Part shown: positions 16,218 to 24,453 of the stretch, piece after piece
Position numbering within the stretch: the first letter of the stretch is position 1
How the letters are laid out: each line of letters begins with the position of its first letter
Program-made: the position numbers and the translations under genes
Assembly (NCBI GenBank): GCA_027031765.1
Contig: JALVPN010000041.1
Location: 1 to 47,128, forward strand
Direction: 5' to 3'
Source of the DNA: Promethearchaeota archaeon
GTDB taxonomy: Archaea > Asgardarchaeota > Thorarchaeia > Thorarchaeales > Thorarchaeaceae
Length of the DNA: 47,128 nt
Notes under the pieces: generated by a model
Database searches by the model: none
Told to the model about the DNA's origin: nothing
Seen by the model: the letters and a program-made list of their open reading frames with translations, nothing else

Positions 16218-16775
16218 ATGCTGGTAGAAATCCGGTGGCACGGAAGAGGCGGACAGGGTGGCGTCACATCCGCCGAGCTATTGGCAAAAGCAGCATATCT
16301 TGACGGCTACAAGGGTGTCCAGGCGTTCCCGTTCTTTGGCGCTGAACGGCGTGGTGCTCCTGTCAAGGCCTTCACGCGGATATCGGACCGCGAGATCAAT
16401 GTCCGCTGTCAGATCTACGAGCCAGACATCGTGGCCGTGCTCGACCCCGATATCATAGACCTCATAGATGTCTGTGAGGGGCTGAAGGATGACGGTATAG
16501 TCATTGTCAACACCCCAAAGGCGCCGAGCGAGCTCGACCTGCGGGGTCATGTCTACACTTTCGACGGGACGGGCATCGCGCTCCGTCACGGCCTCCTCGT
16601 TGCAGGGCTCCCAGTGGTCAACACTACCATGCTGGGTGCTTTTGCAAGGGCCACAGGGCTGGTGAAACTGGAGACCGTGCAGCGTGTGATCATGGAGAAG
16701 TGGCCTGGCAAGGTCGGCGAGAGGAATGCCGAGGGTGCCAAAGAGGCCTACGACTCCTGCACCGACCAGGGCTAG
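16218..16775 (+). CDS. 2-oxoacid:ferredoxin oxidoreductase gamma subunit
   Basis: The gamma chain of pyruvate or 2-oxoacid ferredoxin oxidoreductases helps assemble the thiamine-diphosphate enzyme that makes acyl-CoA. The 185-residue protein begins MLVEIRWHGRGGQGGVTSAE, the family hallmark, followed by FPFFGAERRGAPVKAFTRIS and DIVAVLDPDII. No delta, alpha or beta subunit gene is next to it, which is unusual because por operons normally run gamma-delta-alpha-beta. It may pair with subunits encoded elsewhere. Pyruvate, 2-oxoglutarate or indolepyruvate specificity is not determinable. Confidence 0.92.
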   Translation: MLVEIRWHGRGGQGGVTSAELLAKAAYLDGYKGVQAFPFFGAERRGAPVKAFTRISDREINVRCQIYEPDIVAVLDPDIIDLIDVCEGLKDDGIVIVNTPKAPSELDLRGHVYTFDGTGIALRHGLLVAGLPVVNTTMLGAFARATGLVKLETVQRVIMEKWPGKVGERNAEGAKEAYDSCTDQG

Positions 16776-16955
16776 CGCCGCCCCAATCTGTTGCTGCTAC
16801 GTGGTGACCGACTGGGGTACACCAGGTCCCGCCAACACTGGCACCACCGTGTGTCAGCGGCCGTCCTCATACGTGGCTGCAGGACTGCCCCTGCATGTCT
16901 TCCGTGCCGTGAGGCTGCCGACCGCGCCTCATAAGGGGTCTGGAAACTGCCCATG

Positions 16956-17735
16956 CTATGCATATATCCTCTCGTAGCCTGGCCGTGCCACCTCTGGCCT
17001 GTGTCTACGGAGGCCCTCGACCTGCTGTGCCATCTCCTCCATCTTCCTCTTTATGAGCTCAGCACTCTCTTTGAGCTCGGTCGTGTCGACGCCGACGCTG
17101 TACAACCTGTTGAGTGCTTCTAGCAGGAGGACTGCAGCTTCAGGGTCTGGTACGACGGCTATTGCGGGTGTCAGGAGGGCAAACCCGACCATGTCGCGAC
17201 ACAGGGTCTCGGAGAGGATGGAGCCCGCAATGCCTGTGATTATGCCCTTCTTTAGGATTTCCATCTCGGGGCCCTTTGAGAGCTCGTCAATCTTCTCCTC
17301 CTCCGCAACAAAGAGCACTTTCCTGTTCGTGGGAATCCCCTGGGATGGTATACCGTCGAGCACGACGGTCTCACGCACCCCGACGCCAGCGGCCCAGTCT
17401 AGGAGTGCCGAGCTGACAGCATACATCCCCTCGTCAGCCACTGGCAGCTCCGTTGTCACTACGAGGAGGTTCCTCTTCTCGTGGCCATAGACCCTGAACG
17501 GGTGTCGGAGCCGCCCCTCAAGGAACACCGCCGCAGATGGGATGTACTTTGACCGCACATGGGCTATCTCTCTCATGTCAAACTGCTCGATTATTGTGTT
17601 GGCTGCAATGGTCCCCACAACGCCCGCTGACGGAAAACAGCACACGAGCAGTGGCTGGTCCAGCTCCAGCGTAACGGTCTGGACGACCTCTGCATCTGGA
17701 GCACCAAGTATCTTGGACGCACACTCTTCCGCCAT
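16956..17735 (-). CDS. PAC2-family protein (proteasome-assembling-chaperone-like)
   Basis: From ATG 17735 the protein has 259 residues; the longer track start lies upstream of the A/T box at 17772-17780. It shows the PAC2 pattern: LLVCCFPSAGVVGTIAANTI near residue 28, VYGHEKRNLLVVTTELPV near residue 82, VVLDGIPSQGIP, GIITGIAGSIL near residue 170 and a C-terminal coiled coil (ELIKRKMEEMAQQVEGL). Archaeal PacA/PacB-like proteins are related to eukaryotic proteasome chaperone PAC2; their archaeal function is only partly known. Confidence 0.9.
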   Translation of the reverse strand: MAEECASKILGAPDAEVVQTVTLELDQPLLVCCFPSAGVVGTIAANTIIEQFDMREIAHVRSKYIPSAAVFLEGRLRHPFRVYGHEKRNLLVVTTELPVADEGMYAVSSALLDWAAGVGVRETVVLDGIPSQGIPTNRKVLFVAEEEKIDELSKGPEMEILKKGIITGIAGSILSETLCRDMVGFALLTPAIAVVPDPEAAVLLLEALNRLYSVGVDTTELKESAELIKRKMEEMAQQVEGLRRHRPEVARPGYERIYA

Positions 17736-18156
17736 GACTTGCAAACCCACTGAAAGGGTGTTCAGTCGTTGAATATTAAGTTTGAGTGACCGAACGGGGT
17801 GTTGTCCCGGGCAGTGTAACACTCCTTGTGGTACGACAACAACGTAGTCCTGGTGCCCGGTCCTGACCCGTGTCGTGTGACCCATGAACAGGCCTCGGAC
17901 TGAGTGGACGCTAAGACCATGTCGTGTACAGTATGCTAGGTTGTGTACCCGGCCGGACGCGACCTGATGCAGATGTCACGCGCCGGTAGTATCCCTCGCC
18001 TCTCCCCAGTCCCTCGACCCGGGCCCATATGTTGCCGGTGCCTACATGACCGTCCCCGGGTGCCAGCACCACGGTGGTCTGCTCGACAACCTGTGCGGAC
18101 CCCTTAATAGCCGCTTTTTCCTACCTGTAGGTGCGGTTCTCTTCCGGCCGTGAACA
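17736..18156. other. Intergenic region between divergent PAC2 and aminotransferase genes
   Basis: This 421-bp gap holds the two divergent promoters: an A/T box near 17772-17780 (reverse strand CTTAATATTC) for the PAC2 gene and CCCTTAATAG at 18101-18110 for the aminotransferase gene. I see no convincing gene, tRNA or repeat in the rest. Confidence 0.5.
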
Positions 18157-19335
18157 ATGGAGTACGGAATGACGATGAAGTTCAGGACAGCATCCATTGT
18201 GCCTCCCCCGATTGTCGAACTGTCACTTGCTGCCCGTCGCTTTGCATCCAGACCGGACTACCTGGATCTGGGGCAGGGGGTACCGGGCTTCATCCCGCCA
18301 AGGGCTGCGCTGGCCGTCCTGAGTGACAGGATCCACCACCCCTCCGCACACAGGTATACTCCCGACGAGGGCCACATCGAGCTGCGTGAGGAGCTGGCAG
18401 TGTATCTGCGACGCATGTCTGGCGTGCTCGTGGACCCGGAACGTGAGGTGGTGATAACTGCGGGCGCGAACCAGGCCTTTGCTGGAGTTGTCCTGACGGT
18501 TGTGAGTCCCGGAGACCGTGTCATCATGCCTGCCCCCTACTACTTCAACTCGTACATGGCAGTCCAGATTGCCGGGGGCATACCGGTGCCGGCACCTGTG
18601 GACCACGAGTTCCAGCCCGTCCCGGAGGTGATTGAGGGGCTTGTTGACAGCCGCACGCGCGTGGTGCTCCTCGTATCGCCAAACAACCCTACTGGGGCTG
18701 TGTACGAGCGCTCACGTATCGACCAGATTGTGGACATCTGTCTGGAACACGACCTCCTCCTTGTTTCGGACGAGACGTATGCGCGTCTGGTCTTTGATGA
18801 CGCACGGCACTACAGTGCAAGGTCGCGCCGCGATGCCTGCGAGAATGTCGTAATGATTGGCAGCTTCTCAAAGGACTTTGGGATGAGTGGCTGGCGTGTG
18901 GGCTACATTGTGGCGCCCGAACACTTTGTCAGGGAGTACCTGAAGGTCCACGACACCGTGACGATATGTGCACCGACGGCAGGCCAGCTATTGGCACTGG
19001 AAGTCCTCAGGTATGGACTTGATACCCTCGACGATGAGATCCGGCGCATGGCGGCACTCCGTGACCTGGCGTACCGGCGTGCCTTCGAGATAGATGCCCT
19101 CGAAGTGGTGCGCACTGCTGGGACCTTCTATATGTTCCCGCGTGTGCGGTCATCGCTCTCGACGCGCGGACTTGCTCTCGACATCCTTGAGAAGAAGCAC
19201 ATCTTCCTGCTCCCCGGGAGCCTCTTCGGGGAGGTGGGCGAGGGCCACCTCAGACTATCCCTCGGCCCCTTGACCGCAGATGCTGTGGACGAGGCGTTCG
19301 ACCGTTTGGCCTCGTATTTCGCGTCGCGTCCCTGA
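18157..19335 (+). CDS. Class I/II pyridoxal-phosphate aminotransferase
   Basis: This fold-type I aminotransferase has 392 residues. Visible are LGQGVPGFIPP near residue 38, the phosphate-side TAGANQAFAGVVLTVV near residue 105, VSPNNPTGAVY near residue 174 with the Asn that contacts the cofactor, SDETYARLVF near residue 205, and the Schiff-base lysine in SFSKDFGMSGWRVGY near residue 233. A C-terminal FYMFPRV and HLRLSLG carry the substrate-carboxylate Arg. Aspartate- or aromatic-type activity is possible. ATG at 18157; ATG at 18172 is an alternative. Confidence 0.92.
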   Translation: MEYGMTMKFRTASIVPPPIVELSLAARRFASRPDYLDLGQGVPGFIPPRAALAVLSDRIHHPSAHRYTPDEGHIELREELAVYLRRMSGVLVDPEREVVITAGANQAFAGVVLTVVSPGDRVIMPAPYYFNSYMAVQIAGGIPVPAPVDHEFQPVPEVIEGLVDSRTRVVLLVSPNNPTGAVYERSRIDQIVDICLEHDLLLVSDETYARLVFDDARHYSARSRRDACENVVMIGSFSKDFGMSGWRVGYIVAPEHFVREYLKVHDTVTICAPTAGQLLALEVLRYGLDTLDDEIRRMAALRDLAYRRAFEIDALEVVRTAGTFYMFPRVRSSLSTRGLALDILEKKHIFLLPGSLFGEVGEGHLRLSLGPLTADAVDEAFDRLASYFASRP

Positions 19336-19349
19336 AACATCACCGCGCC

Positions 19350-20654
19350 TCAGAGGTCCTCGTAGGCCTCCCACTCCCAGTCAGTGACGGCGTACTTGAT
19401 GTAGCGTTCCCATTCCTCGGTCTTGAGTTCAAGGAACGCCTCTACTATGTCCCGGCCAAGGGCCTTGCGGATGACGGTGTCACGGCGGAGGGCGTCAAGG
19501 GCCGCTATCAGGCTCTCCGGCAGGACCTTAATCCCGAGCTTCTCGCGCTCTCTTTCGTCCATCTCGAATATGTTCTCCTTCCGTGGTTCGGGTGGTGTTA
19601 GACCTCTCTCTATACCGTCGAGGCCTGATGCGAGGAGCGCTGTGAACAGCATGTACGGGTTCGCTGTCGCATCGGACGCCCTGTACTCAAGGGCTGCCTT
19701 CTTGGCCCCCTCGAAGAGCGGCACACGCACAAGAGCGGTCCTATTGAGGGCGCCCCACGTAATGTATACTGGGGCCTCATAGTGCGGGACGAGCCTCTTG
19801 TAGGAGTTTATTGTTGGGTTTGCTATAGCGGTTATTGCCGGGGCGTGTTCGAGGAGTCCAGCAACGAACATCCTAGCGGTCTCTGAGAGCTCTCTGCCTC
19901 CTGCCCCGAAAAGGTTTTTGTCCTCCTCCCACAGCTGGAGGTGACAGTGCAGGCCGCTACCCGCCTCTTGCGGGAACGGCTTGGGCATGAACGTGACCCC
20001 GATGCCGTGTTTCCTTGCAAGTGCGTGTGCAGCATTCTTGAAGGTCAGGAATGCATCAGCCATCCTCCTGGCCTCCGCATGCTGTATCTCAATCTCCTGC
20101 TGCCCATGTCCCACCTCGTGGTGTATGACATGTGGCTCAAGGCCCATGCCCCTTATGACATGTGCGAGTTCGAGGAGCAGTTCGGCGTTCGAGCTCACAG
20201 GGTGGGCATCGGCATACTGTGCATCATCAAGTGGTCGCCTGCTGTCAGCAACAAAATAGAACTCGGGTTCAATTTTAACCCTCAGTTCTCTCTCTTCACC
20301 GAGCTGTCTCTCACAGAACCCGTGGAGCACTCCACGACAGTCGCGTGAGTAGTACTTGCGGTTGCTCTCAATGTCGCGAACCTTCCGGTCGACAAAACAC
20401 ATCACTGCCGCCCGTCTCGGCACCGTGTATGGCAGTTCGACGAGCGAGTCCGGGTCTGCTATCAGTCTGAGGTCTGAGGCCTCCACACTTGAGAGGCCAG
20501 CTATCGAGCTGCCGTCAAGCGAGGTACCGCGCTCTAGTGCGGGGTCTTTGCGCACCTCGCCCAGGGTGGCGACCGGCCTGCACGGGACGGTCATTGCTTT
20601 GAGCCTTCCTAGGATGTCTGCAAACCTGAACTCAATGAACTCTATCTTGTCCAT
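19350..20654 (-). CDS. glnA: Glutamine synthetase, type I family
   Basis: The enzyme makes glutamine from glutamate, ammonia and ATP. The 434-residue length matches archaeal GlnA. Motifs in order: LDGSSIAGL near residue 47, VKIEPEFYFVAD near residue 125, HHEVGHGQQEIEIQ near residue 178, GSGLHCHLQLW near residue 232, NPTINSYKRLVP near residue 281, VRVPLFEGAKKAALEYRASDATANPY near residue 312. The usual NRSALIRIP(ASRG) arginine loop is altered (ALNRTALVRVPLFEG), so the arginine pattern differs somewhat. No adenylylation Tyr loop is present. It converges on the aminotransferase gene. A related gamma-glutamyl-ligase activity cannot be excluded. Confidence 0.88.
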   Translation of the reverse strand: MDKIEFIEFRFADILGRLKAMTVPCRPVATLGEVRKDPALERGTSLDGSSIAGLSSVEASDLRLIADPDSLVELPYTVPRRAAVMCFVDRKVRDIESNRKYYSRDCRGVLHGFCERQLGEERELRVKIEPEFYFVADSRRPLDDAQYADAHPVSSNAELLLELAHVIRGMGLEPHVIHHEVGHGQQEIEIQHAEARRMADAFLTFKNAAHALARKHGIGVTFMPKPFPQEAGSGLHCHLQLWEEDKNLFGAGGRELSETARMFVAGLLEHAPAITAIANPTINSYKRLVPHYEAPVYITWGALNRTALVRVPLFEGAKKAALEYRASDATANPYMLFTALLASGLDGIERGLTPPEPRKENIFEMDEREREKLGIKVLPESLIAALDALRRDTVIRKALGRDIVEAFLELKTEEWERYIKYAVTDWEWEAYEDL

Positions 20655-20759
20655 AGGCGAGTGCTCCTAGGGAGTTGGTGGCCTGCTCTGCTCCGAGCCT
20701 GTATATAATCCCTATTGATGCGCTGCTGTCATGGTCCTGCTTTGAGCTGGCCTCCTGTG

Positions 20760-21068
20760 TCAGCTCCACAGCTCATTGTACCACTCCTGCGCGTCCCTGC
20801 CCACTTCAAGCCTTATTGACCCACTGAGGACGCTCACCTCATCGCCTTCCCTGACCTCGAAGTTCATGGCTGATATCCTGATGGCCTTCTTCTCAAGGTG
20901 GACGTTGTTGATGTTCCGGGCATGGAGTCGTGCAACTCTCTTTCCACCGTCCATCACGAGCATCAGGTCCTCATAGGTCACGTCGCACTTCATCTTGAAC
21001 TTCCGGTCACGTAGCGGGCCCATGTGCACCTCAAGGTTTGAGAACTCGGCCTTGACTCCCTTCGCCAT
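20760..21068 (-). CDS. Small conserved-looking protein of unknown function
   Basis: The true start is most likely ATG 21068, giving 102 residues (MAKGVKAEFSNLEVH), because the A/T box CTTAAATATG (21127-21136, reverse strand) lies about 60 bp upstream. The track's 180-residue version reads through that promoter. The predicted structure is mostly beta strand with alternating charged residues (RKFKMKCDVTYEDLMLVMDGGKRV, then HARNINNVHLEKKAIRIS), with a C-terminal EWYNELWS helix. That strands-plus-terminal-helix order recalls PH-like folds, but this is speculation. I do not recognise the family. Confidence 0.65.
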   Translation of the reverse strand: MAKGVKAEFSNLEVHMGPLRDRKFKMKCDVTYEDLMLVMDGGKRVARLHARNINNVHLEKKAIRISAMNFEVREGDEVSVLSGSIRLEVGRDAQEWYNELWS

Positions 21069-21126
21069 CACTGTGTTCACAGCCGTATGCTTACCTGTTT
21101 GGACCGCCCCCTCAGAGTACGCGTGC

Positions 21127-21136
21127 ATATTTAAGT
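21127..21136 (-). promoter_or_regulatory. TATA-box candidate for the small unknown gene
   Basis: On the reverse strand ACTTAAATAT, about 60 bp before the ATG at 21068. Confidence 0.45.
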
Positions 21137-21240
21137 GCAAGGGGCCATGAGGACTCCTGAGTTGTCCGGGGCCCCTCACGGCCATCTCCCCGGGTCCGGG
21201 ACGTGGGCCTGTGGTCAGTGGGCCCCTATGGGTGGCGGTC

Positions 21241-22083
21241 ATGAGGAGCGGACTGTTCATTGGCACCAGTGGATGGTCATATCGTGAGGACTGGCGTGGC
21301 ATCTTCTACGATCCAGGTGCTCCCATGCTGGCCCAGTACTTCCTGTACTTCGACACCGTGGAGATCAACTCCACTTTCTACGGGCAGCCACGCAGGCAGT
21401 TCATCGACCACCTGACACACTCTGTAGGGCCGGACAAGTTCTTCACGGTCAAGATGCCACGCATGGTCACGCACGAGGGACGGCTCGATGTCCATGGTGA
21501 TGCCAGTCGACACCTTGAAGAGTTCCTGGCACTCCTCCACCCACTTGCCCCCAAGGTTGAGGCCGTGCTCATACAGTTACCCCCATGGGACATCGACCAG
21601 ATGGCCGACCTTGAGGCGTTCCTCTCAGGTCTTGACAGGACGTTCCGTTATGCCATCGAGTTCCGTCACGAGAGCTGGCTGGTCCCGAAGACCTGGCGCC
21701 TGCTCGAAGACTATGACATCGCCTATGTGGTGGTCGACCAGCCACTGCTCCCCGTGGATTTGCGGGTGACAACGGACTTCTCCTATGTGCGATGGCACGG
21801 GCACGGCGCCAGGCCATGGTATGATTACCGCTATTCACTTGAAGAGCTCAGTGCGTGGGTGCCACGGCTCCGCCAGCTGCAAGATGAGGTGCCCCTCCTG
21901 CTCGGCTACTTCAACAACCATTTTCGAGGCAATGCACCACTGAATGCGCTCCAGATGCTTAATCTCCTCTCGTCCCTTGAGGGACGACATGCAGCCAAAC
22001 TACAACGGATGATACGGGCTGCCTCTGTGGTCCAGATGTCCCTCTCCGACTTCGAGAGGGATGCTGAAGAGTCACAGTACTGA
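21241..22083 (+). CDS. DUF72/YecE-family protein
   Basis: DUF72 proteins have a TIM-barrel fold and an unknown biochemical role. From ATG 21241 the protein has 280 residues and starts MRSGLFIGTSGWSYREDW, the family's first motif. Further motifs are YFDTVEINSTFYGQPRRQ near residue 35, VKMPRMVTHEGRL near residue 71, IQLPPWDI near residue 108, YAIEFRHESWL near residue 137 and LLGYFNNHFRGNAPLNALQM near residue 220, all typical of the family. The track start 10 codons upstream is not needed. Confidence 0.9.
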   Translation: MRSGLFIGTSGWSYREDWRGIFYDPGAPMLAQYFLYFDTVEINSTFYGQPRRQFIDHLTHSVGPDKFFTVKMPRMVTHEGRLDVHGDASRHLEEFLALLHPLAPKVEAVLIQLPPWDIDQMADLEAFLSGLDRTFRYAIEFRHESWLVPKTWRLLEDYDIAYVVVDQPLLPVDLRVTTDFSYVRWHGHGARPWYDYRYSLEELSAWVPRLRQLQDEVPLLLGYFNNHFRGNAPLNALQMLNLLSSLEGRHAAKLQRMIRAASVVQMSLSDFERDAEESQY

Positions 22084-22369
22084 GCTGCACTGTACTTGCT
22101 GATGAGCTAGCGTAGTGATGTCGGGCAGTATGCGTCCACTCAGGGAGTGCAGCAATGTTTGGGTTCACAGATGGTGTCAGCTGCTACTACATGCGAATGG
22201 AGGTCTTGTTTGGGCTGAACACCGTCCCTGCATGACCGACCGGTGGTGGTGGCACGCCGTCCATACCGTGACTACCCCCTACAGTGTGTGCAGTCGGTTC
22301 AGTACTGTGACCGGGTGGTCCTCTAGGCCGCCCGCCTCTTCTTGTCACAGGCCTCCTGTTCTCGTCAGT

Positions 22370-22389
22370 ACCACAACACATGTTGTGGT
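22370..22389. repeat. Perfect 9-bp inverted repeat with 2-bp centre
   Basis: ACCACAACA and TGTTGTGGT flank CA. It could be a regulator-binding dyad; it is too tight for a normal hairpin loop. No function is assigned. Confidence 0.6.
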
Positions 22390-22640
22390 CTTCCAGTCTT
22401 CCTCCTCACGGCTCCTGCTGGCCGCTGGACGCAGCTACGTCCGTGGAGTGTTGGGGATCTGTGATGCTGGGTGAGCACGCTATGGACTCCTCCCGACCAA
22501 TCTCTGGTCCTACCCGACTGTGAGAGTGGTCTACGTGCAGCGGGTCGTGGCTTGCCGTGGAGCGATAGTGCCGGCCCCATGACGTCGGACTCGTGATGTG
22601 ATGTAGTCCGTCCCGACGGTGGCACTTGCCGCTCGGAAAG

Positions 22641-22650
22641 CCTAATAAGC
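22641..22650 (+). promoter_or_regulatory. TATA-box candidate for eL13
   Basis: CCTAATAAGC is about 26 bp before the ATG at 22671, suggesting a leaderless transcript and fixing the start. Confidence 0.55.
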
Positions 22651-22670
22651 AGTCCTCCTGTCCTCGCCCA

Positions 22671-23132
22671 ATGACAGGTGAACCGGTAATGAGCTCAGAG
22701 GTTGTTGCTGAGGCCATGATACGGTCTCCACGTGATGGTCGTCCGCGCAGGGGTCGTGGGTTCAGCCGTGAAGAGATAAGGCGGGCAGGGCTCACGGTAC
22801 ACGAGGCACGTCGCATTGGTCTGATGGTGGATGTACGACGGAAGACCGTGTATGACGAGAACGTGGAGGCGGTCAGGCAGCTGCTCGCTGACCTGGAGAC
22901 CATGGGGCCGGGGGTCACTGCTCCAGCGTCAGACAAGGGCCGTGACGCTGCAGTCCGTGCTCTCTCGTTCCTGAAGGAGGTGACAGAGGCCGACGCCGAA
23001 GCGCTCGTTGCCGCCGGAGTCCGTTCTCTTGAAGACCTTGCCTACTGCGATATCTCTGCTGTCGTGTCCAAGACGGGTATCGACCAGGACCGTCTCACAT
23101 CGATGGTAAAGGCTGCACTGAAGAAGGTGTGA
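22671..23132 (+). CDS. rpl13e: Ribosomal protein eL13 (L13e) with extra C-terminal helical domain
   Basis: From ATG 22671 the protein has 153 residues. Residues about 15-75 match eL13: RPRRGRGFSREEIRRAG, TVHEARRIGLMVDVRRKTVY and ENVEAVRQLL. Residues about 100-153 form a separate domain (LKEVTEADAEALVAAGVRS, then LEDLAYCDISAVVSKTGI) that looks like a helix-hairpin-helix unit of the type found in RecA/Rad51 N-termini and RNA polymerase alpha C-termini. From family knowledge eL13 occurs in TACK and Asgard archaea and eukaryotes. The gene is isolated from other ribosomal genes. Confidence 0.9.
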   Translation: MTGEPVMSSEVVAEAMIRSPRDGRPRRGRGFSREEIRRAGLTVHEARRIGLMVDVRRKTVYDENVEAVRQLLADLETMGPGVTAPASDKGRDAAVRALSFLKEVTEADAEALVAAGVRSLEDLAYCDISAVVSKTGIDQDRLTSMVKAALKKV

Positions 23133-23153
23133 TGCACAGGGACATCCCAACTA

Positions 23154-23195
23154 CGTAGAGTATCCCCTGCTGTTCGTAGAGTATTCCCTGCTGTT
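23154..23195. repeat. Two tandem 21-bp direct repeats
   Basis: The unit CGTAGAGTATYCCCTGCTGTT occurs twice back to back with one mismatch, starting 22 bp after the eL13 stop. There are only two copies and no CRISPR-like spacers. Confidence 0.75.
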
Positions 23196-23521
23196 GCACG
23201 GTGTGCGTGGCAATGGGCACTGTTCCGACCGGCCCGACACGCCATTCCAGCACAGCAGGTCAGTGTGGTCACTGTAGTGCCGACCGGCCCACTCATTGTC
23301 CCGCCTAGCGAGCTGGCACGACCAGCTGAAGATGTGGTGCCCTGCTGAACAGGTGACTGGTGGGGGCTGTCAGTGTTGTCCATTCACCTGTTTCCACCGC
23401 TCCACCGGCAACATGTGCCCTTGCCAGTCACATCCCCTTGAGCGCTCGGAGAGTTGTGCGGGAAGCTACTTGAGCCACCGAACACCACTTGTTTGCCATT
23501 CACCACTGGTACCCGTGGGAC
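23196..23521. other. Intergenic region between eL13 and the decayed module
   Basis: About 326 bp without a convincing gene. An 11-bp stretch CCGACCGGCCC appears twice (near 23227 and 23279). No start or promoter for the downstream pseudogene is clear, in keeping with its decay. Confidence 0.4.
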
Positions 23522-24437
23522 TGCTGGTGGTGCCGGTTGGGCCTAGAGCATGTGCTGACCAAACTCAGGTCTGACGAGTCCGTACGGGGGTATGCACTAC
23601 TGACCAGTTCCGGCCGGCCAGTCCTCTCATTCAGGCTGCCCGAGGAGGTCATGTCAAGGACACATGGCACCCTGCAGGTATTGGCGGCCTCGCTCAGGCC
23701 CGTGAATGTCATTGCTGACGAGGGGACTGCTGTTCTCGCACATCTGAACTCTGACTAGGTACTCACTGTCACATTTGATTCCAAGTTGAACCTTGGCGAG
23801 GCCCTCGAGAGAACCCCGGTTGTTGTGACCCTCCTCAGGCGGGCAGACCTCCCCGAACCCCCAGACTCAGAGGTCTCTGTGCCCACTGTTGAGATTCGGG
23901 TGGTCCACACTGCCGCCACTGTGGGCCCAACATGGTCCGCTTAGGGGCCCCTTTTGCCACGCCCCGCGTTCCAGATACGCCACGGCTGTGTGATGTCACC
24001 GGACAGACGCTACGATGAGGCAATCCGCATCGGTTACGACCTGGATGTCCAGATACGGTCATGGTTCTCAAACATGGGCCTTGACATGCTGATGTATGTT
24101 GACAGCAACAACACCCTCACATCGAGATTGCCGAAAACTTGCGCAGGATGTCGAGAGGGTGATCAATGTCCTGCAGTGGTGCTATGATAACTGGGTTGTC
24201 GGTGCTGAATGTCCTGAAGAGCAGGCGCCAGCAAAGAGGGAAATCCTTGAGATGCCCACGTACGAAGGGCACCTTGAGGACGCCAAGAAATAGCACCGGA
24301 GAGTCCTTGAACTGTGCTACGGTACGAGGACGGTCCAGGAGGTTGCCGACCATCTGGGCCTCCTCTACTTGGATGTGTTGAAGGCCATACTCCCCTATCG
24401 GGACAAGACTCTGAGAATGGTGCGTCGTACAAGATGA
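23522..24437 (+). pseudogene. Decayed roadblock/LC7 - winged-helix gene (paralogue of 26502-27485)
   Basis: Joining frames recovers nearly the whole length of the intact protein at 26502. First comes a roadblock-like part (LEHVLTKLRSDESVRGYALL against LERALSKLRFDDQVIGYSLM). Then come the two winged-helix-like repeats (SNMGLDMLMYVDSNN; VINVLQWCYDNWVV; LCYGTRTVQEVADHLGL against MCDGTRTPEEIAEALGI). The frame is broken by TAG at 23756 (where the intact copy has Trp), TAG at 23942, frameshifts near 24113-24141, and TAG at 24291; it ends with TGA at 24435. The paralogues are divergent in sequence, so the duplication is old and the loss recent. Sequencing error cannot explain all lesions. Confidence 0.85.
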
Positions 24438-24453
24438 CTGTGGAGGTCAAGTC

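Larger units (their letters stand above)
22084..22670. other. Long intergenic region before eL13
   Basis: The 587-bp gap has no ORF with convincing coding character. It holds a 20-bp perfect dyad at 22370-22389 and, at its end, the likely eL13 promoter (CCTAATAAGC at 22641-22650). No tRNA or recognisable box C/D pair was found by eye. An unannotated structured RNA cannot be excluded. Confidence 0.4.

Noticed and set aside
22084-22670. Box C/D or other small RNA in the long gap (TGATGA-like words near 22101)
   Set aside because: No matching D box at proper distance and no stable flanking stem seen by eye.
22406-22936. 176-codon reverse ORF across the eL13 start
   Set aside because: It is the antisense shadow of eL13 and has no protein-like composition.
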